Shown one piece after another: positions 49,561-61,964 of a DNA stretch of 64,000 nt. Source of the DNA: Mytilus trossulus. Its lineage: Eukaryota; Mollusca; Bivalvia; Mytilida; Mytilidae. The notes under the pieces were generated by a model. That model was not told the DNA's origin. It saw nothing but the letters and a program-made list of their open reading frames with translations, and did no database searches. The position numbers and the translations under genes were made by a program. Location: assembly GCF_036588685.1 (NCBI RefSeq), contig NC_086378.1, positions 38,355,578 to 38,419,577 of the forward strand, read 5' to 3'. Each line of letters starts with the position of its first letter. The stretch's first letter is position 1.

Positions 49561-49859
49561 AAATTAAGTTCAAGAACTGGATCTTACTTCACTGTATTGG
49601 ATAGGCTAAATAACACAAGTGTCCTTACAAATAACTTTGTATTGCTTGATCTTATAAGTGCTTCACGAAACCACATCCTAAATCGTTGTATCAACAATCA
49701 AAGCCGAAACAAGTCGAAACAGGTTTCTTGTCTTATGATTGGAAAACTCGAGCTTGTAATAATTCAAAGTTTTTCATATTAAAAATTGAACCCATCTATT
49801 CTATCGAACTTGAAATAAATGTAACTAAAGATACACTTAAATCTTTTTGCAAGAAATTG

Positions 49860-50231
49860 ACAATGAGGGTCGGTTGAGAACAAAACTTTACAAAAAAGAG
49901 ACGATTTCGGCTTCCCAATTGTGAACTTTCCATGTCTGTTTAACAACATTCCAGCAGCTCCTGCATATGGAGTATTTTGCCAGCCAGGGCGATAATCCAG
50001 AGTTTGCATTTCCTATCATGATTTCCTCGATAGAGTGTTGATGGTTACTAGGAAGCTACTGAACCAATAGTTCTAAATTGTTCAGTTGAAATCACGGGTG
50101 GATTGACAATTTTGGAATATCTGTTACAGAGGTGAGGACGGATATGTTATAATTGTTGTAGCCGCAAGTCTGTCTTCTTTTCCTTGAATGTGAGATACTG
50201 AATTTTATTTAGGCTTATAACCGGGTTTGCA
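49860..50231 (+). pseudogene. Degenerate reverse-transcriptase C-terminal remnant
   Basis: RLRTKLYKKET, FPIVNFPCLFNNIPAAPAYG-like (frame-broken) and SIECW blocks match the order of the minus-strand remnant at 5950-6730. The plus-strand copy runs directly into a family D repeat at 50232. Confidence 0.6.
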
Positions 50232-50480
50232 CTTAGATGAGCAACATCACCGGTGCCACATGTGAAGCAGTATATGCCTACCCTTCCACAGCACATCAGA
50301 CCCCCAGTCTTTGATGGTGTTCGTGAGGCTCAGTCTTTAGTGCTTTATTTTGTGTGTTGTGTATTATTCGTCATTTCGTGTTTTTTCTTATTTTTTTGCC
50401 ATGGAATTGTCAGTTCGTTTTCGACTAGAGAATTTGAATGTCCCTTTGGTATCTTTTGCTTCTCTGACCTTAAGTTTTGT
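50232..50480 (+). repeat. Retroelement 3' end (family D) contiguous with RT remnant
   Basis: GATGAGCAACATCACCGGTG, CCACAGCACATCAGACCCCC, TTAGTGCTTTATTTTGTGTG, GCCATGGAATTGTCAGTTCG. It ends near CCCTTTGGTATCTTTTGCTT. Confidence 0.65.
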
Positions 50481-51546
50481 ATGTAATTGTAAATTCTATT
50501 ACAGAAAACTGTTTGATTATGAAATTAGGTATTGACAATTCACTTTGAAACACAACATATTTTTTTATATACTCCAATGTAAAGGTCATACAGTGATACT
50601 GTGAAAGTTAACAATCACTCCGATTCTGATATAATATCCTCAGACACTGACATCATCTTGGTGGTTGGTTTTGTTTTATTGACAACATATTTCAGTGGCG
50701 TAAGTTTTCTTCAACAGACAATCGTCATTTCTGTGGTAACCGATGGCTTCATACAAAGTAAACTTGATTCATGAGCTTCTTGAGAGATGACGCTAACACT
50801 GTCATTTACTGCTTTGAGTTCCGCTATATTGATGGTGTGCACCAAATAATTCAAAGTTTGATAACTATATTGACCTTGTATATCTGATCAAATTTTAAAT
50901 AAAAATAATTATATTAAAATAGTCTCCTATTAAAAAAAAACATGTTCGTGTCGTCCTTCGAAAAAAATGCCATAAAGATTAAGGAATTCGGAAGAAGTCA
51001 GTACTAGAGATTGATACTGCCCACATTGATTCAAATGACAACGGGAAATGGCACATCAAGAACCCAACATCATCTATTTTAACACAAATACACGAACAGC
51101 ATTGCTGCAAATTAGGGGAGAACACAAACCTACATGTCAGTGACCAATGTCGTTGTTGACATCTTCGCCATATAATTCTCTGGTAGTTGTCTCATTTGAA
51201 ATCCTAACAAATTTATTTATTCCGTATGGATAACATACACCCACCACTTATTCAATCGTCAGTAAGCATACCAAGAATATATGATCACGATATCGTATAA
51301 CCAACATGATCACAGAACTAACTACAAGAAATCACCGCACAACATTTCTCCTCCTTACACATACTCAGGCAAAACAATATCAGCACATTATAAACAGAGT
51401 TACATTTTGTAACTAGCAAAGGCCATTTAGAACATTTTTAATAAACATGCAATACAGAGCTAGTAAAATCATTCAATTGGTTGAATGGTATACTATCCAG
51501 AAACATGAGAGCAAATTTATGGCAAACCGCTTTACTATAAATTCGA

Positions 51547-52520
51547 ATTTCAAGATATCTCCTATAACATTTAAGATATCTTATATAATATATCAGATAT
51601 CTCCTTTAATATATAAGATATCTGATATAATTTCATTTTTATAGGATATCTCATATATTATATAAGATATATTTAATGCTTTAGGAGATATCTTTAATGT
51701 TATATAAGATATCTTTAATGTTATATAAGATATCCTTAATGTTATATAAGATATCTCATAAGGTTTATATGATATCTTATATACTTTATAAGATATCTTC
51801 AAAAGTTTATAAGAAATCTTATAAAGTACATGAGACATCTTATAAACAATTTTTATATAAGATATCTAAAATAATTCATTAGATATCTTATATAGTTTAT
51901 AAGATATCTTATATAGTTTATGAGATATCTTATAAAGGCAATTATAAACTATATAAGCTATATAAGATATTTTATAAACTTTAGGAGGTATCATATAAAC
52001 TATATAAAATATCTTATGAACTTTAAGAGATACCTTATAAACTAAATAAGATATATATTTTATAAACTAAATAATATGTCAGATATCTCCTATAATATAT
52101 AAGATATCTTATATAATATATAAAATATACTTTTATTTTTATGAGATATTTTATTTATTATATGAGTTATCTTATATATTATAGGAGTTATCTTTATTTT
52201 TGTATAAGATATATCCTAAAATTTATAAGATATCTTCTAAAGTATATGATATATCTTATAAACAATTTTTATATAAGATATCTTATCAAAGTTTATAAGA
52301 TATTTCATATAGTTTATGAGATATCTTATAAAGACAATTATATAATATATCTGATAAACTATACGAGATATCTTATACAGACAATTATATAAGATATCTG
52401 ATAAACTATATGAGATATCTGATAAACTATATGAGATATCTGATAACAATATAAGATATCTTATTGCCTATATTAGATATCTAGTTAACTATTATATATC
52501 TTATAGAGTTTATGAGATAT
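51547..52520. repeat. ~1-kb array of 21-bp palindromic GATATC units
   Basis: GATATC or a one-base variant recurs about every 21 bp (for example at 51554, 51575, 51596, 51617), as in TAAGATATCTTTAATGTTATA. Each unit is nearly self-complementary (TATAAGATATCTTATA). Because 21 is a multiple of three, both strands show open frames with ISYKxYK-like heptads; these are by-products of the repeat. Confidence 0.9.
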
Positions 52521-52529
52521 TTTGAAGTA

Positions 52530-55500
52530 AGAATAAATAGCAAAACGGCTGAGCATACAAAACACTTAGAAAAGTGGATAAAGTAAATCTGAAATCAAGA
52601 CCATTGTTGATTGGAATCGACTGGAACAAGAGGTTGTCTACACTAAATTTACAGAAGACTCTAATCAGCTCTCAAGGGACTGCATAATATTTCGAATCAG
52701 CGCAAGCTAGTATTCTCGCGAAATGAAATGTATTTAATACCTGTATCTTGGAACAATATATCAATATATATGTTCCTGTCTGTATGCAAAAGAAAAGTTA
52801 ACAAAATATTTGTTGATATAACAATATATTTTCCCAATCAGCTTTTCATCAAATTGAAATGTACTTGTTTAATGGCAATTGTTTATTAAGCCTCTTAACT
52901 TTCAGAACCAAATTTAAACTCATGAATCAAAGTTCATTTTCCTTTACTCTGGAATCTTTTCAATGAAAGAAAGAATTCATTCATTCAATGGCAATGTTCC
53001 TATTAAGAAGTTTAAAAGTTCAATTTATTTGTTCTTGTAGATGATTCGTTAATTATATTTGATCTGTTTTCCTTTATGTGCATGTGTTTTTCACACATCA
53101 TAAAAGGACTGTCTGGAAAAGAAGTGCCTGGATAATTAAAATGGCTTGGCACATGATCAGACAAAAGTTGACATCTTTAAAATGTTTTCGGTGTCATTTC
53201 AAAAATTTGCCAATATCAGTGTACACAAGGTAAGTTTTGTACTGAAACAATTTTTTTCCAAATTTGTTTATGTGACCTGTTCATATTATCAAGCTAAAAG
53301 ATTAAGAAAATGATACAACTATTTTTCTAGTTTACAATTCGATGATCATAATTAGTGAAATATGAAAAATAAAAAAAAAACATACAGTAAAACGTCCTTA
53401 CAGGAGCAACTAAACATTCCAAAGAGAAAAATCTGGCCGAAATGGCGGTTAATATATTTATGTCCAAGGCGAAAATAAAAGTTGTTTCTACTTTAGGAAA
53501 TAGTTATCTATCTTTGAAAAATCGTTAATGAATATATATATCTACTCTTATAGTCACAGTAATTTACGAAAGAAAAAATTCCAAAATGAAAAAAAAAATA
53601 TCGCGGCGACTATGTTTTGAACCCTCGATCAATCTGTTATGATCAGAATAATTTGTGATGTGTCATGAAAAATGAATGTTAATTAGCTCGACGGCTGTAC
53701 GTCTGAAAAAAATCTCGATTTAATCAATTATATACTAATTTCGCAATCAAGTTGACGGCCTCAGAACACAATTATTCGGGAAAAATACAATGCATTTGTT
53801 TTATTAAAGTCAAATTGAATTAAAAAAAAAAATGCACCGCTTCAAACATGAAATAAATTTAACTGCTAAAATGCTTGAAGACCATTTATATTCTAATAAA
53901 ATATGCTTGCCCCAGGACAATCCATCAGTGCTTTTTCTTTTGAAAGCCCTATTGACATGCCAATGGTAGGATTTTAATCTTGAATAAATGACGAAGGCTA
54001 ATTTCAACCCAACTTTCATTTTGACCAAATCTCTACTTTCATTTTCAACAATATTTTTTTTCCACATATGTTTTACTTATTTTAATATTTATGCAACTGA
54101 AAGGACCACTTAAATTGTTAACATTTCAAAGATAACAGTAGACAGATTACCTAGGAAGAAATGCCCCATATGATAATTAGGAACCATATTCCAGGTTTTT
54201 CCAGATAGATTCATGGTATATTGCAATCTTGGATTGTACAATCACAGTACTGTACGAAATCGGTCTAGTTATGCCCAAATTTGCAAATTCTGAGACATAT
54301 TTGCATTTTTTTTTGTTAGAATGTTTATTTCTATAAAGAAAACTTTGTGATTTATTGTATTATCCAAAATATTTAAACAAATATAAAAAAAAAAAAAAAA
54401 ATCATTTTCCCCCAAAAAAGTCATTTAAGGGGAGATAACTCTTTAGGTAAAAAAATTATATTGGACTAATAGGATTTTTTTTTACTTATAGCTGAAACAA
54501 GTTTGGTGACACCATTTTTTCTTTTTTTTTCTCTTAAAACATATAAATCCTATCTTCTCACAATTTATTTCAATATTCTATCTCGTAGATTTTTTTATGT
54601 ACATTATAAATGTGTTTTTTCATGAACAATCTAAACAAATTTAGGCAATTTTCAAAGACTCATAGCTTAAAAAATAGCACGGTGACCCATACTTTTTATG
54701 ATCATTTTTGAAAAAGCATAGATCTAGTAAAATCCGGGCTTTATATTTTGGCAAATTTGAAGAAAGTTATGTCTATACCTATGATCTACCTTAACTGAAA
54801 ATTGTTTGTAAATTTTGATAATTTGATAACGTACAGTGTTTGCTAGCTAAAATGAATTTACGTTCAGTGGCAATTATTTCATTAATATATACTTATCCAT
54901 ATAATAAATTCAGGAAATAGTGGTCATTTCTAACATTGGTTTCAGCAGGGAAAGTCAATTCTAGTATATAACTATCCCTGGGTTCAATGAATGATTCTTT
55001 TTTGGAATAAAAACCTCGCGAAAAAAGATTCTGTGATTTACAAAAAAAAGGTATCGTGGCGTTATAAAACGTACGCTTTTTGAAAAGCAAATACTTTATG
55101 TTTATTTGTTTACTTTTCAAAAAATGTGGAGTTGCCTCCCTTGTCAATGATGCTAGAAATAGTTCCCTTTTTCATTTACTATGGTTAAAGTAGCTTTTGT
55201 GTTTAATTCTGAACTTATTAATTGAAGAAGTAAATGGCACTGATATAACCAAACTGAAATAGAAATAATAAGAGCTGCGAACGAATATCAAAAATATAGT
55301 TGACATATCACCTTGGAATCAAAATGGCCGCCTGTCAAAATTTCGGAAATGTAACCTGAAGAGAATTGTTTTTAAGAATATGTAATTTGACAGTGTAAGT
55401 TTACCATATAGATCTTTTCAAGAATGTTGATATGTATCGTCTTAATATGAAAACTTGCGAATGCATGTTTATGACCAGAAAAGAGAAGAAGTGTACAAAC

Positions 55501-55760
55501 ATTATCAACTTTTCAAGTGTCAAATAAATCCTGGAAAATTATTTATAATCACTTTATAATATTATGAGTTTATATTAAATGTAATTCAAATCGACAAGTG
55601 AGACAAATACATGAAATACCTGACGAAATAACGCTCCTTTCATAAGGACAGTAGTCTCAGCACAATATACTTGTTTATTCGAAAAAAAGAAAAGATATAT
55701 GTACATGTAGAACAGAAACTACTTACTTAAAGATACTTAAAGATGTTTTCCGGTACAGGA
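52530..55760. other. No recognisable gene or repeat family
   Basis: AT-rich sequence with homopolymer runs (e.g. 54389-54406). GGGGAGATAACTCTTTAG at about 54430 is a short word shared with 1655 and 17158. No spliceable coding exon was found. Confidence 0.5.
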
Positions 55761-55763
55761 TCC

Positions 55764-57011
55764 TCACGGCTCCTCTTCACCAGACTCATATATTAGGTCA
55801 TTATTATTACTGTTACTGCTGCTTCCGGTTATAACTGCGCGGTAATCAGAATAATATAGTTCCTCATTTTTCCAATGATTGTCTAGTCTGTTTTTAAAGG
55901 CATTAACAGACGGTGCCTTAACCACTTTTTCTGGTAGTTTGTTCCAGGTTTTAGCTATTCTCACCGTAAAGCTATTTTTCCTTAGATTAGTATTAAACCT
56001 TTGGTGCATGATTTTAATACTGTTTGTTCTTGTACTGTGTCTATTCTCTGTACGTGACATTAATTTAAGGAAAGTACTAGTTTCCGGGTCATATTTATTG
56101 TGTATAATCTTATAAGTCTCAATCATGTCCCCTCTTATTCTTCTGTACGCTAGTGTTGGTAATTTTAATTTCTTTAGTCTTTCTTCGTAGCTTAGGTTTT
56201 TAAGTCCAGGTATTTGTTTCGTAGCTCTCTTTTGAACACTTTCAATTTTATCGATATATTTTTTCTTAAAAGGTGCCCATACTGAACTAGCGTAATCTAG
56301 ATGTGTTCTTACAAGTGTTTTATATAATGGAATAAAGATTTCTGCATTTAGATTTTTGAAAGATCTTCTTAATGCCGCAAAGATTGAATTTGCTTTGTTT
56401 ACTTTCTCACATATATGCTTTTCAAAGGATAATTCTTCATCAATGACTACCCCTATATCCTTCTCTTCTTTGCATCTGCTTATTTCTTTTCCTAGTAGAT
56501 TATATTTTTCAATCTCTTGTTTTGATTTTTTGCTGATATTTATATGTTTACATTTTTCTGGATGAAACTTGAGTAACCATGTATCACTCCATTTTTCTAG
56601 TTTGTCTAAATCCTTTTGTAATGTTTCGTGGTCTCTGTCTTCCTTTATTATTCTAAAAATTTTTGTATCATCAGCAAATAAGTAAGCATCTGAGTTAACT
56701 CCTTCCGGTAAGTCATTGATGTAGAGTACAAACAAGAGTGGTCCTAGAACTGAGCCTTGTGGTATACCTGAGGTTACTTCCTTCCATTCCGATGCTTCAC
56801 CATTTATTGAGACTCTTTGTTGTCTATTTGAAAGAAAATCTCTTATCCAATCTAGTATTGGGTTTTTTATTCCATAATTTTCGATTTTCTTTAGCAGCCT
56901 TTTGTGTGGAACTTTATCAAATGCTTTCATGAAGTCTGTATATACACAATCTACCTCATATCCGTCGTCTATCGCCTCTGTCCATATGTCAATTACCTCT
57001 AGTAATTGCAA
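55764..57011 (-). CDS. Non-LTR retrotransposon reverse transcriptase, 5'-truncated but open
   Basis: An uninterrupted 415-residue frame. Reverse-transcriptase motifs in order: VYTDFMKAFDKVPH (23-36), SGIPQGSVLGPLLF (81-94), AYLFADDTKIF (109-119, with FADD in place of the commoner YADD), and a thumb region through HLDYASSVWAPF and RATKQIPG. It is most like jockey/CR1-type LINE RTs. The frame opens at MQLLEVIDIW, which in complete elements follows more RT and an endonuclease, so the copy is 5' truncated at about 57012, as is usual for LINE insertions. No RNase H domain. The lack of stops suggests a young insertion. The apparent Met is probably not the element's true start. Confidence 0.9.
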   Translation of the reverse strand: MQLLEVIDIWTEAIDDGYEVDCVYTDFMKAFDKVPHKRLLKKIENYGIKNPILDWIRDFLSNRQQRVSINGEASEWKEVTSGIPQGSVLGPLLFVLYINDLPEGVNSDAYLFADDTKIFRIIKEDRDHETLQKDLDKLEKWSDTWLLKFHPEKCKHINISKKSKQEIEKYNLLGKEISRCKEEKDIGVVIDEELSFEKHICEKVNKANSIFAALRRSFKNLNAEIFIPLYKTLVRTHLDYASSVWAPFKKKYIDKIESVQKRATKQIPGLKNLSYEERLKKLKLPTLAYRRIRGDMIETYKIIHNKYDPETSTFLKLMSRTENRHSTRTNSIKIMHQRFNTNLRKNSFTVRIAKTWNKLPEKVVKAPSVNAFKNRLDNHWKNEELYYSDYRAVITGSSSNSNNNDLIYESGEEEP

Positions 57012-57028
57012 TGATTATTTCTGATTAA

Positions 57029-57990
57029 TTCTGATTCATGTTCGCCCTACAGCTAGTGATCCCTAATCTACTGGCAAAGTACCTGCACGCTATGATACCT
57101 ATTAAACATGTTTGCTCAGGGTCCATATGCCCTGATTATTTCAAATTAGACAATTGGTCTATTTCCAGTATCTGACTGTACTTAAAAACAAACAAACATC
57201 ATAGAGTCAGTGGTACTACTCCTGTCATATGCATTGCTATCATTAATCCATCAAACAAAGACAAATATTACAAAAATATGTAAGAATTATTATGTCATTG
57301 AACAATTCTAAAAGTCTAACCTACTGATCATCATGAGACTGAGGATTTAAATTATAATTGAATTCACTGATTTTGTAACTCTAAGACTTCAAAATTACAG
57401 TACATCATTCACTCTATTCTCAACTGACTTCTGATGAATCTGGTTTTCCCTGAATTCTGATTCATGTTCGCCCTACAGCTAGTGATCCCTAATCTACTGG
57501 CAAAGTACCTGCACGCTATGATACCTATTAAACATGTTTGCTCAGGGTCCATATGCCCTGATTTTTATTTTATTCTTATTTTAGTCTACAATGGTCTACT
57601 TTCATATTGTTTATTATTTAAACAGAATACATTTTTACATGTACATGTAGGTTTAATAAGATTGTAAATGCACATGTGTTGCAACCATACAACTAGAAGA
57701 GGGGCAAAAGATCCAAAAGGGATCCTAGTTGTAAACAAATTGCCCTCTTTGGAGATTACACAAAATTCAACAACAGTAACAGCCTCCACTGCAACATCAA
57801 ATAAAATAGAGATTATTTCAAATTAGACAATTGGTCTATTTCCAGTATCTGACTGTACTTAAAAACAAACAAACATCATAGAGTCAGTGGTACTACTCCT
57901 GTCATATGCATTGCTATCATTAATCCATCAAACAAAGACAAATATTACAAAAATATGTAAGAATTATTATGTCATTGAACAATTCTAAAA
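57029..57990. repeat. Direct duplication of a ~285-bp segment, second copy interrupted
   Basis: Segment A (57029-57137, AATTCTGATTCATGTTCGCC...) recurs at 57452-57561. Segment B (57138-57313, ATTTCAAATTAGACAATTGG...) recurs at 57812-57990. In copy 1, A and B abut. In copy 2 they are separated by ~250 bp (57562-57811) bounded by GATT on both sides. Copies are nearly identical. The first abuts the truncated end of the LINE at 55764-57011. Confidence 0.85.
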
Positions 57991-58034
57991 TGCTTCAAAA
58001 ATAAACCATCAACTTTTAAATATTTCCATGAGTT

Positions 58035-58310
58035 TTCATATAACTAACTAACTAACTAATTTTATTCAGTATAAAATCCAGTACAAAAGGATCATCGCTG
58101 AAACATGTGAACACATATAAAAAAACAAAAAAACATATACAAAACAAAACAACAATAAAATATAACAGCCAACAATTTTGACACGTATAACAAGCAAGAG
58201 ACAGAACTCAAACTTCAATATTATGCAATTATTCCCACTGATGAATGTCTAATCAAAATACATTTGTCTATATATATATGGACCATAATTTGCTATTGGG
58301 CTCCGTTTCC
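58035..58310 (-). repeat. Probable LINE 3'-end fragments
   Basis: (AACT)n near 58041-58056 followed by A/C-rich sequence is consistent with a minus-oriented LINE tail. At 58265-58300, ATATATGGACCATAATTTG matches, inverted, the end of the LINE remnant at 60331. Weak evidence. Confidence 0.35.
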
Positions 58311-58429
58311 TATAACTATAGAAAAGTGATAAAATGTGAATTACTGTAAGAAAAGTTGCAACTACATCTAAAGATGCCATTATTTTTATCAACATACAAG
58401 TGTATGCTACACTTCCCTAGAAAAAAATT

Positions 58430-59320
58430 TAAAATATACGAATTTCAAAGATTCTACAACCGTATTTTTGTGTCGTTTCTCGCGTTATTTATTGCTTCCG
58501 AAGAGCATAACGCTGACTGATTTATAGATAATCGTCACCGGCAAATTCGTAACTTTTGCTTTCAAATAACAAAGAACATCGACCAATAAGAATAGTGAGA
58601 AGAAAATGCCGAGAACTATAAGTATTTATGTAGCAGATGTAAGAACAGTGGCGTGATTTTTGTGTCCGATTTCATAACACAATTTTTAGATGATGTAATC
58701 TGCTTTGTTGTAATAGAATTCTTAAAAACAATATGCAAATATGAACTCTCGCGAGATGTTCAAACAGGTAAATCCGAGATGATTTACATTCTTGTTTTGA
58801 TCTTCGTAATAATTAAGTAAGAAAATTACGTTGCCGTTATGCGTTACATTTCACACGAAACAGAAGTCCAGTTATTTATTAAAATTGTTTTTGTCCTCAA
58901 GTTCTAACCATTTCCGGTCATACGTGAAACATGTGACTAACATGTGATCACGCCATTACGGCCGGATGTACGAAATACTAGGTCTAAACATTGTTTTTGT
59001 TTCCAACGGGATGTTAGCAAACATAATCTGTAGACTTGTTTCGTCTTGTTTAAAAGGGGAAAATACAATTGTCAAAGAGATTGCGCCGGTGGTCTGTTAT
59101 TTTTCCTATGTGCATAATGTTACATACGATCCTGTGTGAAAATAAATGCCCAATGACTTGACAAAATCGATTTCATATTTGACAGACGTTAGAACACACT
59201 TCGTTTCCCGATAATGACGTGAAGAGTCCTTGGAAAAATCAATCGAAATTACGTTTCTTATCATTGTACCAATGCTCGTTGGATTGATTTAACTTCAGCA
59301 GTAAATATTACTGGATATTT
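58430..59320. promoter_or_regulatory. CpG-richer patch with TCTCGCGAGA palindrome
   Basis: Compared with its surroundings this stretch holds many CpGs (TCTCGCGTTATT at about 58476; TCTCGCGAGA at 58747-58756; TTACGGCCGGATGTACG at about 58956; TTGCGCCGGTGG at about 59083). TCTCGCGAGA is a known animal promoter motif, and a GTAAAT donor-like site follows 20 bp later. No coding exon was found nearby, so a promoter is only a possibility. Confidence 0.3.
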
Positions 59321-59689
59321 TAGGTGAATAAATATAATTTAATAAAAAATACATGTTAATATACCGTTACACTTGGAATGTACAAAGTTGGAATCCTGTC
59401 ACAGTTTTTAATTAATATTTTTTATTCATGTTCTGCAAACACTTATCAGAAACGCAATAAATTTGTCAAAGGAGAAGTAAACTTTTAGCATGCATGACTT
59501 GAAAGGAAGTACTTTATTGATTTTAGCCCACTAAAGTAGGTTAAAATGTGGAAACCCTGTAGATGGTGTACAGGTCACAAGTATCACATTGTGTCTATTT
59601 TAAAGATTTTAATTCCAAGTTAAAGGATTTTTCTTTACTGGATTTAAAGAATGTTACATTGCCAATGATTTGGAATAAATTGTATATAT

Positions 59690-59752
59690 TGTTATTTGGA
59701 TGGAGAGTTGTCTCATTGGCACTCACACCACATCTTCCTATATCTATTAACT
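59690..59752 (-). repeat. Family A fragment
   Basis: TTATTTGGATGGAGAGTTGT...CACACCACATCTTCCTATAT, the reverse complement of the first ~60 bp of family A. 58310-59690 and 59760-60330 show no other repeat or gene. Confidence 0.8.
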
Positions 59753-60330
59753 GGAAAATCAAAATCAAATATAAATACATTTTTTTTGCTTAAACATCAT
59801 GATTCAACGATTATGGTATCCTGTATCAATGGAGAAAATATGGAAAATTCTGAATAAATTGTACTAATAGTTTTCAAAACAAGCACATATTTAGGAGTTT
59901 TATAATACTGTTACATTTAAGATGGATTTTTAGAAAAAGTATACTGTTCAGATTATTTTAAGCAGATTTTGCAATAAAATAAAACTAAAATAATGCTTTC
60001 GGTTTCTTATGGTTTCCTGTCAGGTTTAAAAAAAACTTTAATATAACATTGAAAATAGATTTTAAATATTAACATGAAGCAAGTAACACTAGTAATGGTG
60101 TTTATTTATGCCTTTTGAATTATATTGTGCAAAATAAAGAAAATAAAGATTGGTTTCCTGTTTGGTTTCATGTCATGTAAACGGTGAATCAAAATGTATT
60201 ATTTTTTTCTCGAAAAACTCAATTGTTCCATTCATACTATTCTAACACCAACACAACCCACTAAATAAAAGTTAAAATTTTAGAACTTATAAAAAAGGAT
60301 ACAAAAAGAAACCAAAGGCCGAATACCAAA

Positions 60331-61112
60331 TTATGGTCCATATATAAGAAATCTGGTGAGAACATCAGTCTCCGAACAGTTCATTAAATATTTAAATTTA
60401 TCATAATTATCTAAATTGCAAAAACATGGTATAATATTAACAATGTCATCATAAAACTTTTCTCTCTCCTCGTGATAGAGTACAACGTTGCATTCACATA
60501 TAAAATGAAACTCATCTTCAATTTTGTTATCCATACAATGTTTACATATTCTTTGATCCAAAGGCGTTTTATTATATCTGTCTTTTTCAATGTGTAAATT
60601 GTGGTTAGAAATTCTTAATTTACATAATTGTCTAATACTGTATATTGTTTTGGGATATTTAACTTTGTATAAGTCTCAGGTTTATATTCCTCTTTTAACT
60701 TGTAATATGTGCGTAATTTGTTTTCATTTTCACCTGTCAAACATGAGAAAAAATAATTTCCAGATCTTTCTTGTAATATCTTTTTCACTGCAGATATGAG
60801 TTTTCCTTCTGACAAAGTTCCTTTATTATTCCAAACATGGTCAAAATGAATTAATTTTAGAAACTCAAAAATGTGTTTATTGAAGGTACATGGAAAGGTA
60901 CAATCAACTTCTTCGATTGACTTATATGCTAATTTTGAAAAATTCAAAAGAGGGTCTTTATACAAATATAGCCAGTATTTAAGAGATTGTAAAATAACAA
61001 ATATAGAGATAGGATAACGACCAAGTTCTGCCATACTGGCAGTATTAGAAGAATATTTCGTGGCACCAAGTACATATTTACAATATCGATTATATATATT
61101 ATATATATACAA
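60331..61112 (-). pseudogene. LINE ORF2 C-terminal remnant with one frameshift
   Basis: Frame 61112-60615 reads YCKYVLGATKYSSNTASMAE...LGRYPISIFV...LRTYYKLKEEYKPE. A frameshift near 60617 leads into RISNHNLHIEKDRYN...DQRICKHCMDNKIEDEFHFI...RFLIYGP and a stop. KYVLG..., LGRYP, RISNH and the C..C...H...C cluster are the C-terminal signature of animal LINE polyproteins downstream of the RT domain. 5' truncated at an AT dinucleotide tract (61080-61110). Confidence 0.75.
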
Positions 61113-61611
61113 TATACATGATACTTGATATATATATCTGCATATGTTTTTTAAACTTTAATGCCCTTAATATTGATATTGAGAGAACGAAACCAGGGCA
61201 AATGATTTTAGGGCGATCTCCCACAGTGTGAAGATCTATCATGTAATTAGGGGGAATTGACCTGAATTCACTACTAAGAAACGACTGATCATGCTGTTGC
61301 GTAAGTCCTTGTCAACACAATCATTGGAATTTATTTAAGACACAACTCATAATCACTGTATAACATTTATTTTTACTCTAATTTCAAATTACAAATCTTT
61401 TTCTTTTAAACAAAATACAACTCCGTTTCTCCGTTGAAGATATGCCACGTGAATAAATTACATAAATAATAGACAATTAACGGAGTTATGAATACAATGA
61501 ACGGATCTGTAAATTACATAATAATAAGTATGGAGCACATTGAAAATGAAAAGAATATAAATCGCGGTTCGCGACACATGCTGATGTAAAAAACACTTTT
61601 GATAAATTATA

Positions 61612-61960
61612 GGCCCCATTTACACTGGCAACAAAATTGAATCCATCTTTATTTGAATCGATCACAAAAAAACCAGTTCGCCTTTACATTGCACAATCAA
61701 GATTGATCGAGATCGATCTTATTTAATCCTGTGAGTTTACACTACAGCATAATAAGAACCGATCTGACCTTTATTTTCCTATCTAAATATAACAAGCACC
61801 TAAAAAAAAGATTGATCTTTTCAAATCCACCTCTAGAGGTAGGCTTTTTAAGTCTGATTAAAGATCGATCTTACCCATTTACACTGGACCAAAGATTGAT
61901 CTTAAAAAAGATCGTTCTTAGTAAAGATCTATCTTTTTTTGTCAGTGTAAACAGGGGTCT
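61612..61960. mobile_element. 349-bp MITE with TA target duplication and AGATCGATCT motifs
   Basis: Left GGCCCCATTTACACTGGCAA; right, inverted, AGACCCCTGTTTACACTGAC. TA on both sides (61610-61611, 61961-61962). The interior repeats AAGATTGATCTT and AGATCGATCTTA-type palindromic words. No coding capacity; probably Tc1/mariner-derived. Confidence 0.75.
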
Positions 61961-61964
61961 TAGG

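Noticed and set aside
51593..52449. ISYKxYK heptad proteins on both strands
   Set aside because: By-product of a palindromic 21-bp repeat.
53590..53640. tRNA-like T-arm on the minus strand (GGGTTCAAAAC)
   Set aside because: No matching acceptor stem, D-arm or A box could be folded.
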